Assembly (NCBI GenBank): GCA_041907665.1
Contig: JAYRGW010000022.1
Coordinates: 1 to 57,388 of the forward strand
DNA: 57,388 nucleotides
From: JAAYUD01 sp041907665
Lineage (GTDB): Bacteria > Bacteroidota > Bacteroidia > Bacteroidales > Bacteroidaceae
Direction of reading: 5' to 3'
Below are positions 22,730 through 31,376 of the stretch, piece after piece. Under the pieces are notes generated by a model, which saw only the letters and a program-made list of their open reading frames with translations, had not been told where the DNA came from and did not search any database. The position numbers were made by a program, and so were the translations under genes. Every line of letters begins with the position of its first letter. The first letter of the stretch is position 1.

Positions 22730-23386
22730 ATGAAAAAAGATTCGTTATTAATATTAAGTGGAGGCATGGACAGTGTCACCATGTTGTATGAATATTTGGA
22801 CGATATAGCCCTCGCCCTGTCTTTTGATTACGGTGCCAACCATAATGCGAAAGAAATTCCTTTTGCTCAGTTACATTGTCAGCGATTAGGCATTAAACAC
22901 CTAGTGATTCCGCTTCAGTTTATGCACGATTATTTTAAAAGCTCTTTGCTTGCGGGAGCAGATGCTATCCCCGAAGGACATTATTCGAGCGAAAACATGC
23001 GCTCCACCGTTGTACCTTTTCGCAATGGCATCATGCTTTCCATTGCTTGTGGCATTGCTGAGAGTAATGGATTACAAAAGGTGATGATTGCCAATCATTT
23101 TGGTGATCATGCTATCTATCCCGATTGTCGTACATCATTTATCGATGCAATGAACGAAGCGATGGTTCGAGGCACCTTCAAACATATTATGTTGGAAGCA
23201 CCTTATACAGCTATTACTAAGACCGAAATAGCAAAACATGGCAAGCTATTGGGAGTCAATTATGCCGAGACTTGGTCGTGTTATAAAGGTCGTGATAGAC
23301 ATTGTGGCAAATGCGGCACTTGTGTGGAGCGTAAAGAAGCACTTCGCGAAGCTGGCATTGAAGACAAAACTGACTACGAAGAATAA
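22730..23386 (+). CDS. queC: 7-cyano-7-deazaguanine synthase QueC
   Basis: The 218-residue enzyme converts carboxy-deazaguanine to preQ0 using ATP and ammonia, a step in queuosine synthesis. The PP-loop SGGMDS is at residues 10-15. The zinc-binding cysteines lie near the C terminus in SCYKGRDRHCGKCGTC. A longer frame from 22667 exists, but the promoter box at 22716 excludes it and ATG 22730 gives the family start MKKDSLLILSGG. Other queuosine synthesis genes are not adjacent; the queuosine precursor transporter is at 34452. Confidence 0.95.
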   Translation: MKKDSLLILSGGMDSVTMLYEYLDDIALALSFDYGANHNAKEIPFAQLHCQRLGIKHLVIPLQFMHDYFKSSLLAGADAIPEGHYSSENMRSTVVPFRNGIMLSIACGIAESNGLQKVMIANHFGDHAIYPDCRTSFIDAMNEAMVRGTFKHIMLEAPYTAITKTEIAKHGKLLGVNYAETWSCYKGRDRHCGKCGTCVERKEALREAGIEDKTDYEE

Positions 23387-23452
23387 TGTAGAATTCTTTT
23401 TTCGTTTTTATTGTAAACTATTTAATAACCCATATAACTAAAAAGAAATATT

Positions 23453-25441
23453 ATGGAAGATGAGAAAAAGGCAGTGGGGCTACCCGATAATGCGTTTCGT
23501 GAGTTGAAACCCGGTGAAGCTTATCACCCTATCATGGAACCCGGTAAAAACTATTCGGAAGTGAATGTGTGGTCTGTTGCTTGGGGCATTTGTATGGCAG
23601 TACTGTTTTCGGCTGCCGCTGCATATTTGGGATTGAAAGTTGGTCAGGTATTCGAAGCTGCAATTCCCATCGCTATTATAGCTGTTGGTGTTTCTGGCGC
23701 CGCCAAACGAAAGAATTCTTTAGGCGAAAATGTCATTATTCAAAGTATCGGAGCCTGTTCGGGTGCGGTAGTGGCAGGTGCAATATTTACATTACCCGCT
23801 ATTTATATATTGCAAGCAAAGTATCCGGAAATGAGTGCCTCGTTTATTCAGGTGTTTTTAAGTTCTGCTTTGGGAGGTATATTGGGTATTTTATTTCTGA
23901 TACCATTTAGAAAGTATTTCGTCAGTGATATGCATGGCAAATATCCTTTCCCCGAAGCTACAGCAACTACTCAGGTGTTGGTATCGGGTGCCAAAGGAGG
24001 CAATCAGGCAAAGCCGCTACTTATGGCTGGACTTGTTGGTGGACTTTACGACTTTATAGTTGCGACTTTCGGCTGGTGGAACGAATGTTTTACAACCAGG
24101 GTTTGCGAATGGGGTTCAATGGTTGCCGATAAAGCAAAGCTGGTATTCAAAGTTAATACCGGAGCTGCCGTAGTTGGACTTGGTTATATTGTCGGGCTTA
24201 AATATGCATTAATAATCGTCATCGGTTCGCTCAGTGTGTGGTGGGTTATTGTGCCGGGCATGTCGCTTGCTTTTCACAATACCGTGTTGAATCTTTGGGA
24301 TCCGAGTATCACTCAGACCGTTGGTTCGATGAGCCCCGAGGCTATATTCAAATATTATGGTAAGAGTATCGGTATCGGTGGTATAGCCATGGCCGGTATT
24401 ATCGGTATCATTAAGTCGTGGGGTATCATTCGGGATGCAGTAGGACTTGCTGCTAAAGAGATGAAAGGCAAAGGGGCTTCGCTTCAACATGTGCAGCGTA
24501 CAAACCGCGACTTGTCGATGAAGATTATTGCTGTCGGTTCTATAGTCACTATTCTATTGGTGTTGGCATTCTTTTATTTCGGAGTAATGGGCGGTAATCT
24601 GCTATTTACGATTGCAGGAATTTTATTGGTTACTATTATTGCCTTCCTTTTCACAACGGTTGCTGCCAATGCTATTGCCATTGTCGGTTCTAACCCTGTA
24701 TCGGGAATGACGCTGATGACTTTGATTCTAGCTTCTGTAGTGATGGTGGCTGTGGGACTGAAAGGACCTGCCGGTATGTTGGCTGCTCTTATTATGGGTG
24801 GTGTAGTTTGTACTGCTCTTTCTATGTCAGGTAGTTTTATTACCGATTTGAAGATCGGTTATTGGCTAGGTACTACTCCTGCCAAACAGCAGACTTGGAA
24901 GTTCCTGGGTACCTTGGTATCGGCGGCTACTGTAGGTGGCGTAATGATTATTTTGAATAAAACGTATGGATTTGCCAGTGGGCAACTTGCTGCTCCGCAA
25001 GCAAACGCCATGGCAGCTGTGATTGAACCGCTAATGAATGGTGCAGGTGCTCCCTGGCTTCTATATGGTATCGGAGCTGTTTTGGCTATCGTATTGACTT
25101 ACTTTAAAGTTCCGGCATTAGCTTTTGCATTGGGCATGTTTATTCCTATGGAACTTAATATACCTTTGGTTGTAGGTGGTGCACTCAATTGGTATGTTAC
25201 TAGTCGCTCCAAAGATGAAGCGCTTAATAAAGAACGTGGTGAAAAGGGTACTCTTATTGCATCGGGTTTTATTGCAGGTGGTGCATTGATGGGTGTAGTT
25301 AGTGCATTGATGCGTTTTGGCGGTATTAATCTTATTAATGAAGCGTGGCTATCCAACTCGTGGTCCGAAGTTGTTTCGCTGTTGGCTTATATCGTATTGT
25401 TAGTATACTTTGCCAAATCGGCCATGAAGATTAAGAAATAA
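23453..25441 (+). CDS. OPT family oligopeptide transporter
   Basis: The 662-residue polytopic protein has about 15 hydrophobic segments. It includes OPT-family pieces such as KYPFPEATATTQVLVSGAKG, the NPVSGMTLMTLI segment and ALAFALGMFIPMELNIPLV. OPT members import oligopeptides or metal chelates using proton flow; the substrate is not clear. The first 35 residues are cytoplasmic. The DUF1460 hydrolase gene begins one base after the stop, so peptide uptake and peptidoglycan-type hydrolysis may be linked. Confidence 0.92.
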   Translation: MEDEKKAVGLPDNAFRELKPGEAYHPIMEPGKNYSEVNVWSVAWGICMAVLFSAAAAYLGLKVGQVFEAAIPIAIIAVGVSGAAKRKNSLGENVIIQSIGACSGAVVAGAIFTLPAIYILQAKYPEMSASFIQVFLSSALGGILGILFLIPFRKYFVSDMHGKYPFPEATATTQVLVSGAKGGNQAKPLLMAGLVGGLYDFIVATFGWWNECFTTRVCEWGSMVADKAKLVFKVNTGAAVVGLGYIVGLKYALIIVIGSLSVWWVIVPGMSLAFHNTVLNLWDPSITQTVGSMSPEAIFKYYGKSIGIGGIAMAGIIGIIKSWGIIRDAVGLAAKEMKGKGASLQHVQRTNRDLSMKIIAVGSIVTILLVLAFFYFGVMGGNLLFTIAGILLVTIIAFLFTTVAANAIAIVGSNPVSGMTLMTLILASVVMVAVGLKGPAGMLAALIMGGVVCTALSMSGSFITDLKIGYWLGTTPAKQQTWKFLGTLVSAATVGGVMIILNKTYGFASGQLAAPQANAMAAVIEPLMNGAGAPWLLYGIGAVLAIVLTYFKVPALAFALGMFIPMELNIPLVVGGALNWYVTSRSKDEALNKERGEKGTLIASGFIAGGALMGVVSALMRFGGINLINEAWLSNSWSEVVSLLAYIVLLVYFAKSAMKIKK

Positions 25442-25442
25442 G

Positions 25443-26210
25443 ATGAAGAAGGTTTTAATCGTAGTTTTAGTTCTTTTTTCGGTATCGCTCTATGCAGCGG
25501 TACCGAAAAATAGTATGTTGGAAAATGGTCTGAAGTTCTTGGGAGTGCCTTATGTAGCCCATACTTTGGAAGTGAATTCTCCTAGAGAGTCGTTGGTTGT
25601 AAATCTTAAGCAAGTGGATTGCACCACTTTTGTAGAATATGTATTGGCACGCTCTTTGTGTAATAACCCGAATGATGAAGCTCAGTTTGAAGATCGTTTG
25701 CAGATGATACGTTATCGGGATGGCATTATTGATGGATATACTTCTCGGTTGCATTATTCTACCGAATGGGTAATGAACGGATTGAAGCATGGCTATCTTA
25801 CAGACGTTGCGGCAGCATATAGCAAAGACACTACGACGGTACATGTATCCTTTATGTCTACTCATCCCGATAAATACATTCAATTGAAAGATTCTCCAGT
25901 TGATGTTGCCAAAATAGCTCAGAAAGAAAGAGAACTTTCCGGCAAAATAGTCCACTATATTCCTCGTGAAAAGTTACCGGTAAAAGGTTTTAAATGGATT
26001 CACGACGGAGATATTATTCTCTTGGTGACGAATATGACGGGACTGGACAATTCTCATTTGGGAATTGCCATTTATCGAAACGGTGAACTACATTTGCTTC
26101 ATGCTTCTTCGCTCGATATGAAAGTGAAAATTCAGGAAGAGCCTTTGCGTGAGCAATTGATGAAGAGGAAAGGATGTTTAGGTATTCGTGTCGTTCGGAT
26201 GAAGAAATAG
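25443..26210 (+). CDS. DUF1460 N-acetylmuramoyl-L-alanine amidase-like hydrolase
   Basis: The 255-residue protein has a signal peptide (MKKVLIVVLVLFSVSLYAAV) and a papain-like NlpC/P60-related DUF1460 domain. The likely catalytic Cys60 lies in VDCTTFVEY and the catalytic His in DNSHLGIAIYRN. Related enzymes cleave peptidoglycan muropeptides in the periplasm. It follows an OPT transporter by one base, which suggests recycling of cell wall peptides: cut outside, then import. Its last 33 bases overlap the 3-prime end of lipB on the other strand. Confidence 0.88.
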   Translation: MKKVLIVVLVLFSVSLYAAVPKNSMLENGLKFLGVPYVAHTLEVNSPRESLVVNLKQVDCTTFVEYVLARSLCNNPNDEAQFEDRLQMIRYRDGIIDGYTSRLHYSTEWVMNGLKHGYLTDVAAAYSKDTTTVHVSFMSTHPDKYIQLKDSPVDVAKIAQKERELSGKIVHYIPREKLPVKGFKWIHDGDIILLVTNMTGLDNSHLGIAIYRNGELHLLHASSLDMKVKIQEEPLREQLMKRKGCLGIRVVRMKK

Positions 26211-26861
26211 TTCGGTTATCTCTTTATAGAGTTGTTCTTCTACTTGAGCGATATCTATTACTTTTCCCAATTCTTTTGACAGTGAAGTAACGCCCTTGTC
26301 AACGAATCCACACGGATTGATATAGCTGAAATAACGTAAATCAGTGTTGATATTGAATGCTAGTCCATGCATCGTAACGAAATGACTGCTACGCACTCCG
26401 ATGGCGCAAATTTTTCGGGCACGAGGCGTATCTCCATCAAGCCAAACACCTGTTGCCCCTTCTATCCTACCCGATTGGATGCCATACAAACGACATACTC
26501 TTATAACAGCTTCTTCAAGTAGATGTACGTATTGTTTTAATCCCAAGTTGAATTCTTCCAAATTGATAATAGGATAACATACTATTTGTCCGGGTCCATG
26601 GTATGTAATATCACCCCCACGGTCTATATGATATAAAGTCGCATCGATCACTTTGAGTTGTGATTCGGACAACAGCATGTTTTGTTCTTTGCCACTTCTT
26701 CCCAATGTATATACATGAGGATGTTGGCAAAAGATGACGCGGTTAATGTAAGCTGTCCCGTTTTGTTTGGCATCTACTACTTCATTGAACCATTTCTCTT
26801 GCCTGTCCCATGCTTCGTGGTAAGGAATTAAATTCCAGTCGACTTTTTCAATGTCTTTCAT
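26178..26861 (-). CDS. lipB: Octanoyl-[ACP]:protein N-octanoyltransferase LipB
   Basis: The 227-residue enzyme transfers octanoate from acyl carrier protein to lipoyl domains, the first step of lipoate synthesis. Motifs are QHPHVYTLGRSG, RGGDITYHGPGQ, ARKICAIGVR with the catalytic Lys, HGLAFNINTDL and NPCGF with the catalytic Cys. An upstream Met at 26921 would overlap the preceding gene, so ATG 26861 is chosen. It is 31 bases downstream of the YigZ gene. The 3-prime end overlaps the DUF1460 gene. Confidence 0.95.
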   Translation of the reverse strand: MKDIEKVDWNLIPYHEAWDRQEKWFNEVVDAKQNGTAYINRVIFCQHPHVYTLGRSGKEQNMLLSESQLKVIDATLYHIDRGGDITYHGPGQIVCYPIINLEEFNLGLKQYVHLLEEAVIRVCRLYGIQSGRIEGATGVWLDGDTPRARKICAIGVRSSHFVTMHGLAFNINTDLRYFSYINPCGFVDKGVTSLSKELGKVIDIAQVEEQLYKEITELFLHPNDTNT

Positions 26862-26892
26862 TTTTGTTTGCTTTTTAGTTGTATCTATTAGG

Positions 26893-27513
26893 TTATATAG
26901 CTGTTTGCTCTTCTGTTTCAACTCGAATACCTTCTATTTTTAACAAAGCATTGCGTAATGGGGGCAGTAAAGACTTACGGATACGCAACTGCATTCGGCA
27001 GTCCATATCGAATTGTTGGCTCATAATCTCCACCGGTTGCTTTTTGATGATATGCATCACATTGTTCAGTAGCGGATATTCGAATAGTATTGTTATCACT
27101 TTATCGATAGTCTTCTCTGTAATAGTTGCAGCCGCAATGGCTTGTGCCGCGGCAGTTCTATATGCTACGATAAGTCCGCTTGTGCCGAGCTTGATACCGC
27201 CGAAATAGCGAACCACAATGATTAGTATGTTTGTTAGCTGGTTGGAATTTATTTGTCCTAAGATCGGTTTCCCTGCTGTCCCTGAAGGCTCTCCGTTATC
27301 ATTGGCACGAAACTCTCTTTGTTCGGTTCCCAACATATAGGCATAACAGACGTGACGGGCGTCGTAATACTTACCTTGATATTCTTTGAGTAGTGAGTGA
27401 ATTTCTTCGAGCGAAGATACAGGAAAGGCTACCGCAATAAATTTACTGCGTTTTTCGGTATAGATACTTTCAGAAGTTCCACTAATTGTTTTATAAGTAT
27501 CTTCTTCAGCCAT
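26893..27513 (-). CDS. YigZ/IMPACT family protein
   Basis: The 206-residue protein contains the UPF0029 (IMPACT N-terminal) domain at about 1-130, with EKRSKFIAVAFPV, ARHVCYAYMLG, NDNGEPSGTAGKPIL and VVRYFGGIKLGTSGLI, then a DUF1949 ferredoxin-like C-terminal domain. The bacterial family is linked to translation or ribosome association, but its activity is not settled. It is the first gene of a leftward pair with lipB. Confidence 0.92.
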   Translation of the reverse strand: MAEEDTYKTISGTSESIYTEKRSKFIAVAFPVSSLEEIHSLLKEYQGKYYDARHVCYAYMLGTEQREFRANDNGEPSGTAGKPILGQINSNQLTNILIIVVRYFGGIKLGTSGLIVAYRTAAAQAIAAATITEKTIDKVITILFEYPLLNNVMHIIKKQPVEIMSQQFDMDCRMQLRIRKSLLPPLRNALLKIEGIRVETEEQTAI

Positions 27514-27529
27514 TCTCTTTTAAACCAAG

Positions 27530-27557
27530 AAAAGGATGCTTTTAGGGGCATCCTTTT
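27530..27557 (-). terminator. Terminator of the SRP RNA-tRNA transcript
   Basis: A perfect 10-bp stem AAAAGGATGC / GCATCCTTTT with an 8-base loop lies 22 bases after the tRNA 3-prime end on the minus strand. The T stretch is largely inside the stem. Confidence 0.7.
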
Positions 27558-27578
27558 CTAATTGTTGTATTTCTTTTG

Positions 27579-27652
27579 AGCCTCTTGTCGGATTCGAACC
27601 AACGACCCCGAGATTACAAATCACGTGCTCTGGCCAACTGAGCTAAAGAGGC
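27579..27652 (-). tRNA. tRNA-Thr (anticodon UGU)
   Basis: The minus strand folds into a cloverleaf: acceptor GCCTCTT/AAGAGGC, D arm GCTC/GAGC, anticodon loop TTTGTAA with anticodon TGT, and T arm with TTCGAAT. The discriminator base is T and CCA is not encoded. One T-T mismatch appears in the anticodon stem at positions 29-41. The gene starts about 4 bases after the SRP RNA on the same strand, so both are cut from one transcript. Confidence 0.95.
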
Positions 27653-27656
27653 AGGT

Positions 27657-27754
27657 GGGTAAGCTACCTACATCGCGCCGCTACAACCTAATACCCTTGC
27701 TGCCGTCAAGCCCTGGGGGAATCAAAGGGAGCTGGCCGTATAGGACTTACCCGG
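27657..27754 (-). ncRNA. ffs: Signal recognition particle RNA (small bacterial 4.5S type)
   Basis: The minus-strand transcript of about 98 bases forms a long hairpin whose ends pair (GGGTAAG with CTTACCC). The apical domain holds the Ffh-binding core CCAGGGCTTGACGGCAGCAA. It is an internal loop with CAGG on one side and AGCA on the other, capped by a TGAC tetraloop of the URRC class rather than GGAA. This is the RNA of the signal recognition particle that targets membrane proteins. A consensus -7 box lies at its start and tRNA-Thr follows almost directly. The SRP receptor gene ftsY is at 55897. Confidence 0.85.
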
Positions 27755-27757
27755 GTG

Positions 27758-27765
27758 CAAAGGTA
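27758..27765 (-). promoter_or_regulatory. Promoter -7 box of the SRP RNA gene
   Basis: The minus strand reads TACCTTTG, matching TAnnTTTG, with the expected start near 27754. Confidence 0.65.
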
Positions 27766-27912
27766 CTGCTTTTTATTCTTCCACCAAATACTTTGCTGGT
27801 ATTTTTTTTGTATCCTTTTTTATTCTCCTAATAATTAAGTAATTAAATTTAAAAAAATATGAGCTGCTTGAAATAATGGAGCAACAAAGCAAAAAGAAAG
27901 AGATATTATTTG

Positions 27913-27920
27913 TAACTTTG
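27913..27920 (+). promoter_or_regulatory. Promoter -7 box of the DUF4199 operon
   Basis: TAACTTTG matches TAnnTTTG, with about 17 bases of leader before the ATG at 27942. Confidence 0.55.
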
Positions 27921-27941
27921 TGCACAATTCATTAGAAGAGC

Positions 27942-28469
27942 ATGGAAGTCAATAAAACAAACAATCTACAACATTATGCCATGTATGTCGGCACTTATTT
28001 GGGAATCTTCTTTATTCTCAAGTTCCCACTAGTCCCATTGGGCATACATAATCCAGTGTTTTCACTCCTCTTTATGCTGCTCACGGCGGCTGTTCCGTTC
28101 TTGATGTATTATTATGCCAAAGTATATAGGGATAAGGTCTGTGGGGGTTCTATTCGTTTTATACAGGCGTGGCTGTTTTTGTTGCTTAGTTTTGTGTTTG
28201 CTTCTTTATTGGTAGCTGTTGTGCACTATATCTATTTCAGATATATAGACAACGGTTTTATTATTAATACTTGTTCGACAGCCTTGGATAGTTTTAAGGG
28301 AAATCCAATGTTACCTAAGGATTCTTATAATCAGCTTAAAGAGATGCTGGATCAAGTTAGCTATTTGTCACCTATTAAGATCGTATTTCAACTTATATCA
28401 CAAAATGTATTTTATGGCAATATCTTCTCATTGATTGTTGCATTGTTTGTGATGAAAAGACCAAAATGA
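27942..28469 (+). CDS. DUF4199 domain membrane protein
   Basis: The 175-residue protein has four hydrophobic segments (about 15-33, 40-57, 75-98 and 150-170), the DUF4199 layout known only from Bacteroidetes and relatives. The function is unknown. The gene ends one base before the glycosyltransferase start. This pairing of DUF4199 with a dolichol-phosphate-mannose-synthase-like enzyme suggests an accessory role in lipid-linked sugar transfer. Confidence 0.85.
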   Translation: MEVNKTNNLQHYAMYVGTYLGIFFILKFPLVPLGIHNPVFSLLFMLLTAAVPFLMYYYAKVYRDKVCGGSIRFIQAWLFLLLSFVFASLLVAVVHYIYFRYIDNGFIINTCSTALDSFKGNPMLPKDSYNQLKEMLDQVSYLSPIKIVFQLISQNVFYGNIFSLIVALFVMKRPK

Positions 28470-28470
28470 T

Positions 28471-29424
28471 ATGGATATATCGATTATAGTACCTTTGTAT
28501 AATGAAGCAGAGTCGCTTAATGAACTTTATTCTTGGATAGTAAGAGTGATGAAAGAGAATAATTTCTCTTATGAAATTATTTTTATCAACGATGGCAGTA
28601 CCGATGACTCTTGGAAGATTATCGAGCATTTGCACACTACTGATCCTCAGGTTAGAGGTATTAAATTTCGTCGCAACTATGGTAAATCTCCAGCTTTGTA
28701 TTGTGGTTTTAAGCTTGCCGAAGGTGACGTGGTGATTACCATGGATGCAGATTTACAAGATAGTCCGGACGAAATTCCTATTCTTTACAAGATGATAATG
28801 GATGAACAGTATGATTTGGTATCAGGCTGGAAAAAGAAACGTTATGATCCGCTGTCAAAGACAATACCTACCAAGCTGTTCAATGCGACTGCTCGTAAAG
28901 TATCGGGTATTCATAATTTGCATGACTTTAATTGTGGTCTTAAAGCTTATCGTCGTGATGTAGTCAAGAATATTGAAGTCTATGGTGAAATGCACCGCTA
29001 TATCCCTTATTTGGCTAAGAATGCAGGATTTTCCAGAATTGGAGAGAAAGTTGTGCACCATCAGGCACGTAAGTTCGGTAAGTCTAAATTCGGAGGAATT
29101 AATCGATTCTTCAACGGTTATCTGGACTTGTTGTCTCTATGGTTCTTATCTAAATTCGGTATTAAGCCGATGCACTTCTTTGGTGTTCTTGGCTCATTGA
29201 TGTTCATTATTGGTTTCTTTGCCGTCGTTTTTGTTGGATTAGACAAATTGTGGAGCATGTATCATGGCTTGCCTTATCATTTGGTTACCGAGTCGCCCTA
29301 TTTTTATTTAGCTCTTACCGCTATGATTATTGGTACTCAGCTTTTCCTTGCAGGATTTATTGGCGAATTAATATCTCGCAATGCTCCCGGTCGCAATAAC
29401 TATCAAATAGAAAAGACATTATAA
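28471..29424 (+). CDS. Polyprenyl-phosphate glycosyltransferase family 2 (DPM1/GtrB-like)
   Basis: The 317-residue protein has a GT-A domain (1-225) and two C-terminal membrane helices (about 232-258 and 270-300). Motifs are VPLYNEAESL, FINDGSTDDS (Asp41), MDADLQDSP with the DxD at 92-94, and HDFNCGLKAYRRDVV. Such enzymes load a sugar onto a polyprenyl phosphate in the inner membrane for later transfer to glycans or lipid A. It follows the DUF4199 gene directly and precedes two exported proteins of unknown function. Confidence 0.9.
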   Translation: MDISIIVPLYNEAESLNELYSWIVRVMKENNFSYEIIFINDGSTDDSWKIIEHLHTTDPQVRGIKFRRNYGKSPALYCGFKLAEGDVVITMDADLQDSPDEIPILYKMIMDEQYDLVSGWKKKRYDPLSKTIPTKLFNATARKVSGIHNLHDFNCGLKAYRRDVVKNIEVYGEMHRYIPYLAKNAGFSRIGEKVVHHQARKFGKSKFGGINRFFNGYLDLLSLWFLSKFGIKPMHFFGVLGSLMFIIGFFAVVFVGLDKLWSMYHGLPYHLVTESPYFYLALTAMIIGTQLFLAGFIGELISRNAPGRNNYQIEKTL

Positions 29425-29438
29425 TAAATTAATGAGGG

Positions 29439-29915
29439 ATGAAAAAACTTACTCACTTTTTTATATTTGGCATGCTGGCACTGGTTACCATCCAGTTTGT
29501 CTCTTGTTCGGAAGAAACGGATTGTTCGATGACTGCTCGCAGGATGATGTATGCCACTTTTTATAAGAAATTGAATGCGGTGCAGAAAGATACGCTTGAC
29601 TCGCTTACTGTTACGGCAGTGGGTACGGATTCAATTATAGTCAACAAAGATGCAAAAGTCTCTGGGGAAAGTTTACCACTGAATTGGACTGCCGATTCCA
29701 CTTCGTTGATTTTTCATTATGCCAATACCACAAAGAAAGATACCATTAAGATATGGCATACCAATACCCCTCTATTTGTTTCTATGGAGTGCGGTTATTC
29801 AATGACACAAACTATATCAAAAGTGTCTTATACAAAACATGTGTTGGATTCTATTTATGTTGCATATAAATCAGCAAATATCGATGCCATACAGAATATT
29901 AGGATATATTATTAG
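29439..29915 (+). CDS. DUF6452 family lipoprotein
   Basis: The 158-residue protein has a lipoprotein signal with lipobox FVSC (Cys23), followed by a mainly beta-strand domain containing the DUF6452-like patterns CSMTARRMMYATFYKK and LPLNWTADSTSLIFHY. It is probably on the periplasmic side of a membrane. Its last 32 bases overlap the start of the following DUF6048 gene, so the two are translationally coupled and likely act together. Confidence 0.8.
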   Translation: MKKLTHFFIFGMLALVTIQFVSCSEETDCSMTARRMMYATFYKKLNAVQKDTLDSLTVTAVGTDSIIVNKDAKVSGESLPLNWTADSTSLIFHYANTTKKDTIKIWHTNTPLFVSMECGYSMTQTISKVSYTKHVLDSIYVAYKSANIDAIQNIRIYY

Positions 29916-30762
29916 CCTGTCGTTTCTGTGTTTGGTTGCTGTACCTATTTCTGCTCAACAATATTCGGACAATAGGCAGCAACAGATGCAGGGTACTCCT
30001 AAAGAGAAGAAACCGGATGGGCCTAAGTTGAAAGCACCACTTTATAACGGATTATATGTAAGTGCCGATTTGTATGGCTTGGGCAGCAAATTATTGGGAA
30101 GCGACTTCCTGAGTTCCGAAATAGGCGTAGGTGTCAATCTGAAAAACCAATTTATGCCTACCATTGAGCTGGGTTATGGTAAAACAAATAAGTGGAACGA
30201 GAATGGTATTCATTATAAATCAAATGCTCCTTATTTCAGAATAGGTGTAGATTATAATATACGCTTTAAGAAGCTTGACTATGAGGACTGGCTCTATTTT
30301 GGTGTCCGTTATGGATATTCGAGTTTTAAATATACTATCGGCAATGCCCCTATTATAGATCCAAAATATGGAGGAAAGATAGACAATCCTAACTTGATAG
30401 ATCCTATTTGGGGAGGACTGAGTATACCATATTACGAGAACAATATTAATGGTAGTATGTCATGGTATGAATTGGTCGCTGGTATACGAACCAAAATATA
30501 TAAGAACTTTTTCATGGGGTGGACTCTCCGTCTTCGCTATAAAATGAGTGCTAAAGAAGCCTCTAATGCGTCTCCTTGGTATGTTCCCGGATATGGCAAA
30601 TATGCTTCTACTGCAAACGGCATTACCTATACACTGATATATAAATTCTCTCTTGGTGCAAAGAAGCCTACTGTGGTGATGCCTATAGAGAAGAAAAAGG
30701 TTGCTACAGGCAAAAAGATTATTGTTCATCGTGGTGGCAATACACCGTTTAATTCCAAATAA
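29884..30762 (+). CDS. DUF6048 family outer-membrane-like protein
   Basis: The 292-residue protein starts with a signal peptide (MPYRILGYIISLSFLCLVAV ending PISAQ), then a Gln/Lys-rich linker. About 250 residues of alternating beta strands follow, with aromatic ends (LYVSADLYGLG, FRIGVDYNIRFKK, MGWTLRLRYKM), typical of outer membrane barrels. The start at 29884 is chosen because it begins the signal peptide. The start overlaps the DUF6452 lipoprotein gene by 32 bases; the pair is seen together in other Bacteroidales. Confidence 0.78.
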   Translation: MPYRILGYIISLSFLCLVAVPISAQQYSDNRQQQMQGTPKEKKPDGPKLKAPLYNGLYVSADLYGLGSKLLGSDFLSSEIGVGVNLKNQFMPTIELGYGKTNKWNENGIHYKSNAPYFRIGVDYNIRFKKLDYEDWLYFGVRYGYSSFKYTIGNAPIIDPKYGGKIDNPNLIDPIWGGLSIPYYENNINGSMSWYELVAGIRTKIYKNFFMGWTLRLRYKMSAKEASNASPWYVPGYGKYASTANGITYTLIYKFSLGAKKPTVVMPIEKKKVATGKKIIVHRGGNTPFNSK

Positions 30763-30770
30763 TTTTTATC

Positions 30771-31355
30771 ATGCAAGGTCTTGAAATTTGGTTGATAGCA
30801 TTGAGTTTGGCCATGGATTGTTTTGCTGTTTCTATTGCTATAGGTATTATTCTCAAACGAATAGATTGGAGGGTCATGCTACGTACTGCTGTGGCTTTTG
30901 GGCTTTTTCAAATGTTTATGACCTTCTTAGGTTGGTCGTGTGGTAGTTTTTTCAGCTCATTGATACGGAACGTTGATCATTGGATTGCTTTTGGTTTGCT
31001 TATGGTGATAGGTGGCAACATGGTTGTTGAATCGTTTAAGAAACCGGAAAATAAATCATATAATCCATTGAAATGGAAAGCCACAATGCTCTTAGCATTA
31101 GGTACTAGTATTGATGCTGCCGGTATAGGTGTTTCGTTTGCGTGCCTCGGACTTCATTCTTTTTCGTGTGGTATTCTTTCTGCATCCGGTATTATCGGTT
31201 TAGTTTCTTTTATTGTTCCTTGGATAGGATTTTATATTGGAGTCTATGGACAAAAGACGGTAGCCAAACATGTGCATGCCGAATTGTTGGGAGGTCTCGT
31301 ACTTTGGACTATTGGTATTAAAATATTAATAGAACATTTAAGTGAAAATATATAA
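30771..31355 (+). CDS. mntP: Manganese efflux pump MntP
   Basis: The 194-residue inner membrane protein has six hydrophobic helices in two related halves. Each half bears the charged motif of the family (ALSLAMDCFAVSIAIG and ALGTSIDAAGIGVSFA, with an Asp in each). MntP exports excess manganese. No manganese riboswitch is seen upstream; the gene lies 8 bases after DUF6048 within the rightward run. Confidence 0.92.
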   Translation: MQGLEIWLIALSLAMDCFAVSIAIGIILKRIDWRVMLRTAVAFGLFQMFMTFLGWSCGSFFSSLIRNVDHWIAFGLLMVIGGNMVVESFKKPENKSYNPLKWKATMLLALGTSIDAAGIGVSFACLGLHSFSCGILSASGIIGLVSFIVPWIGFYIGVYGQKTVAKHVHAELLGGLVLWTIGIKILIEHLSENI

Positions 31356-31376
31356 TGTGCTCAAATATAGTTTAAT

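Noticed and set aside
27625..27831. ORF of 68 codons on the plus strand
   Set aside because: It lies across the SRP RNA and tRNA-Thr on the other strand and has no protein-like features.
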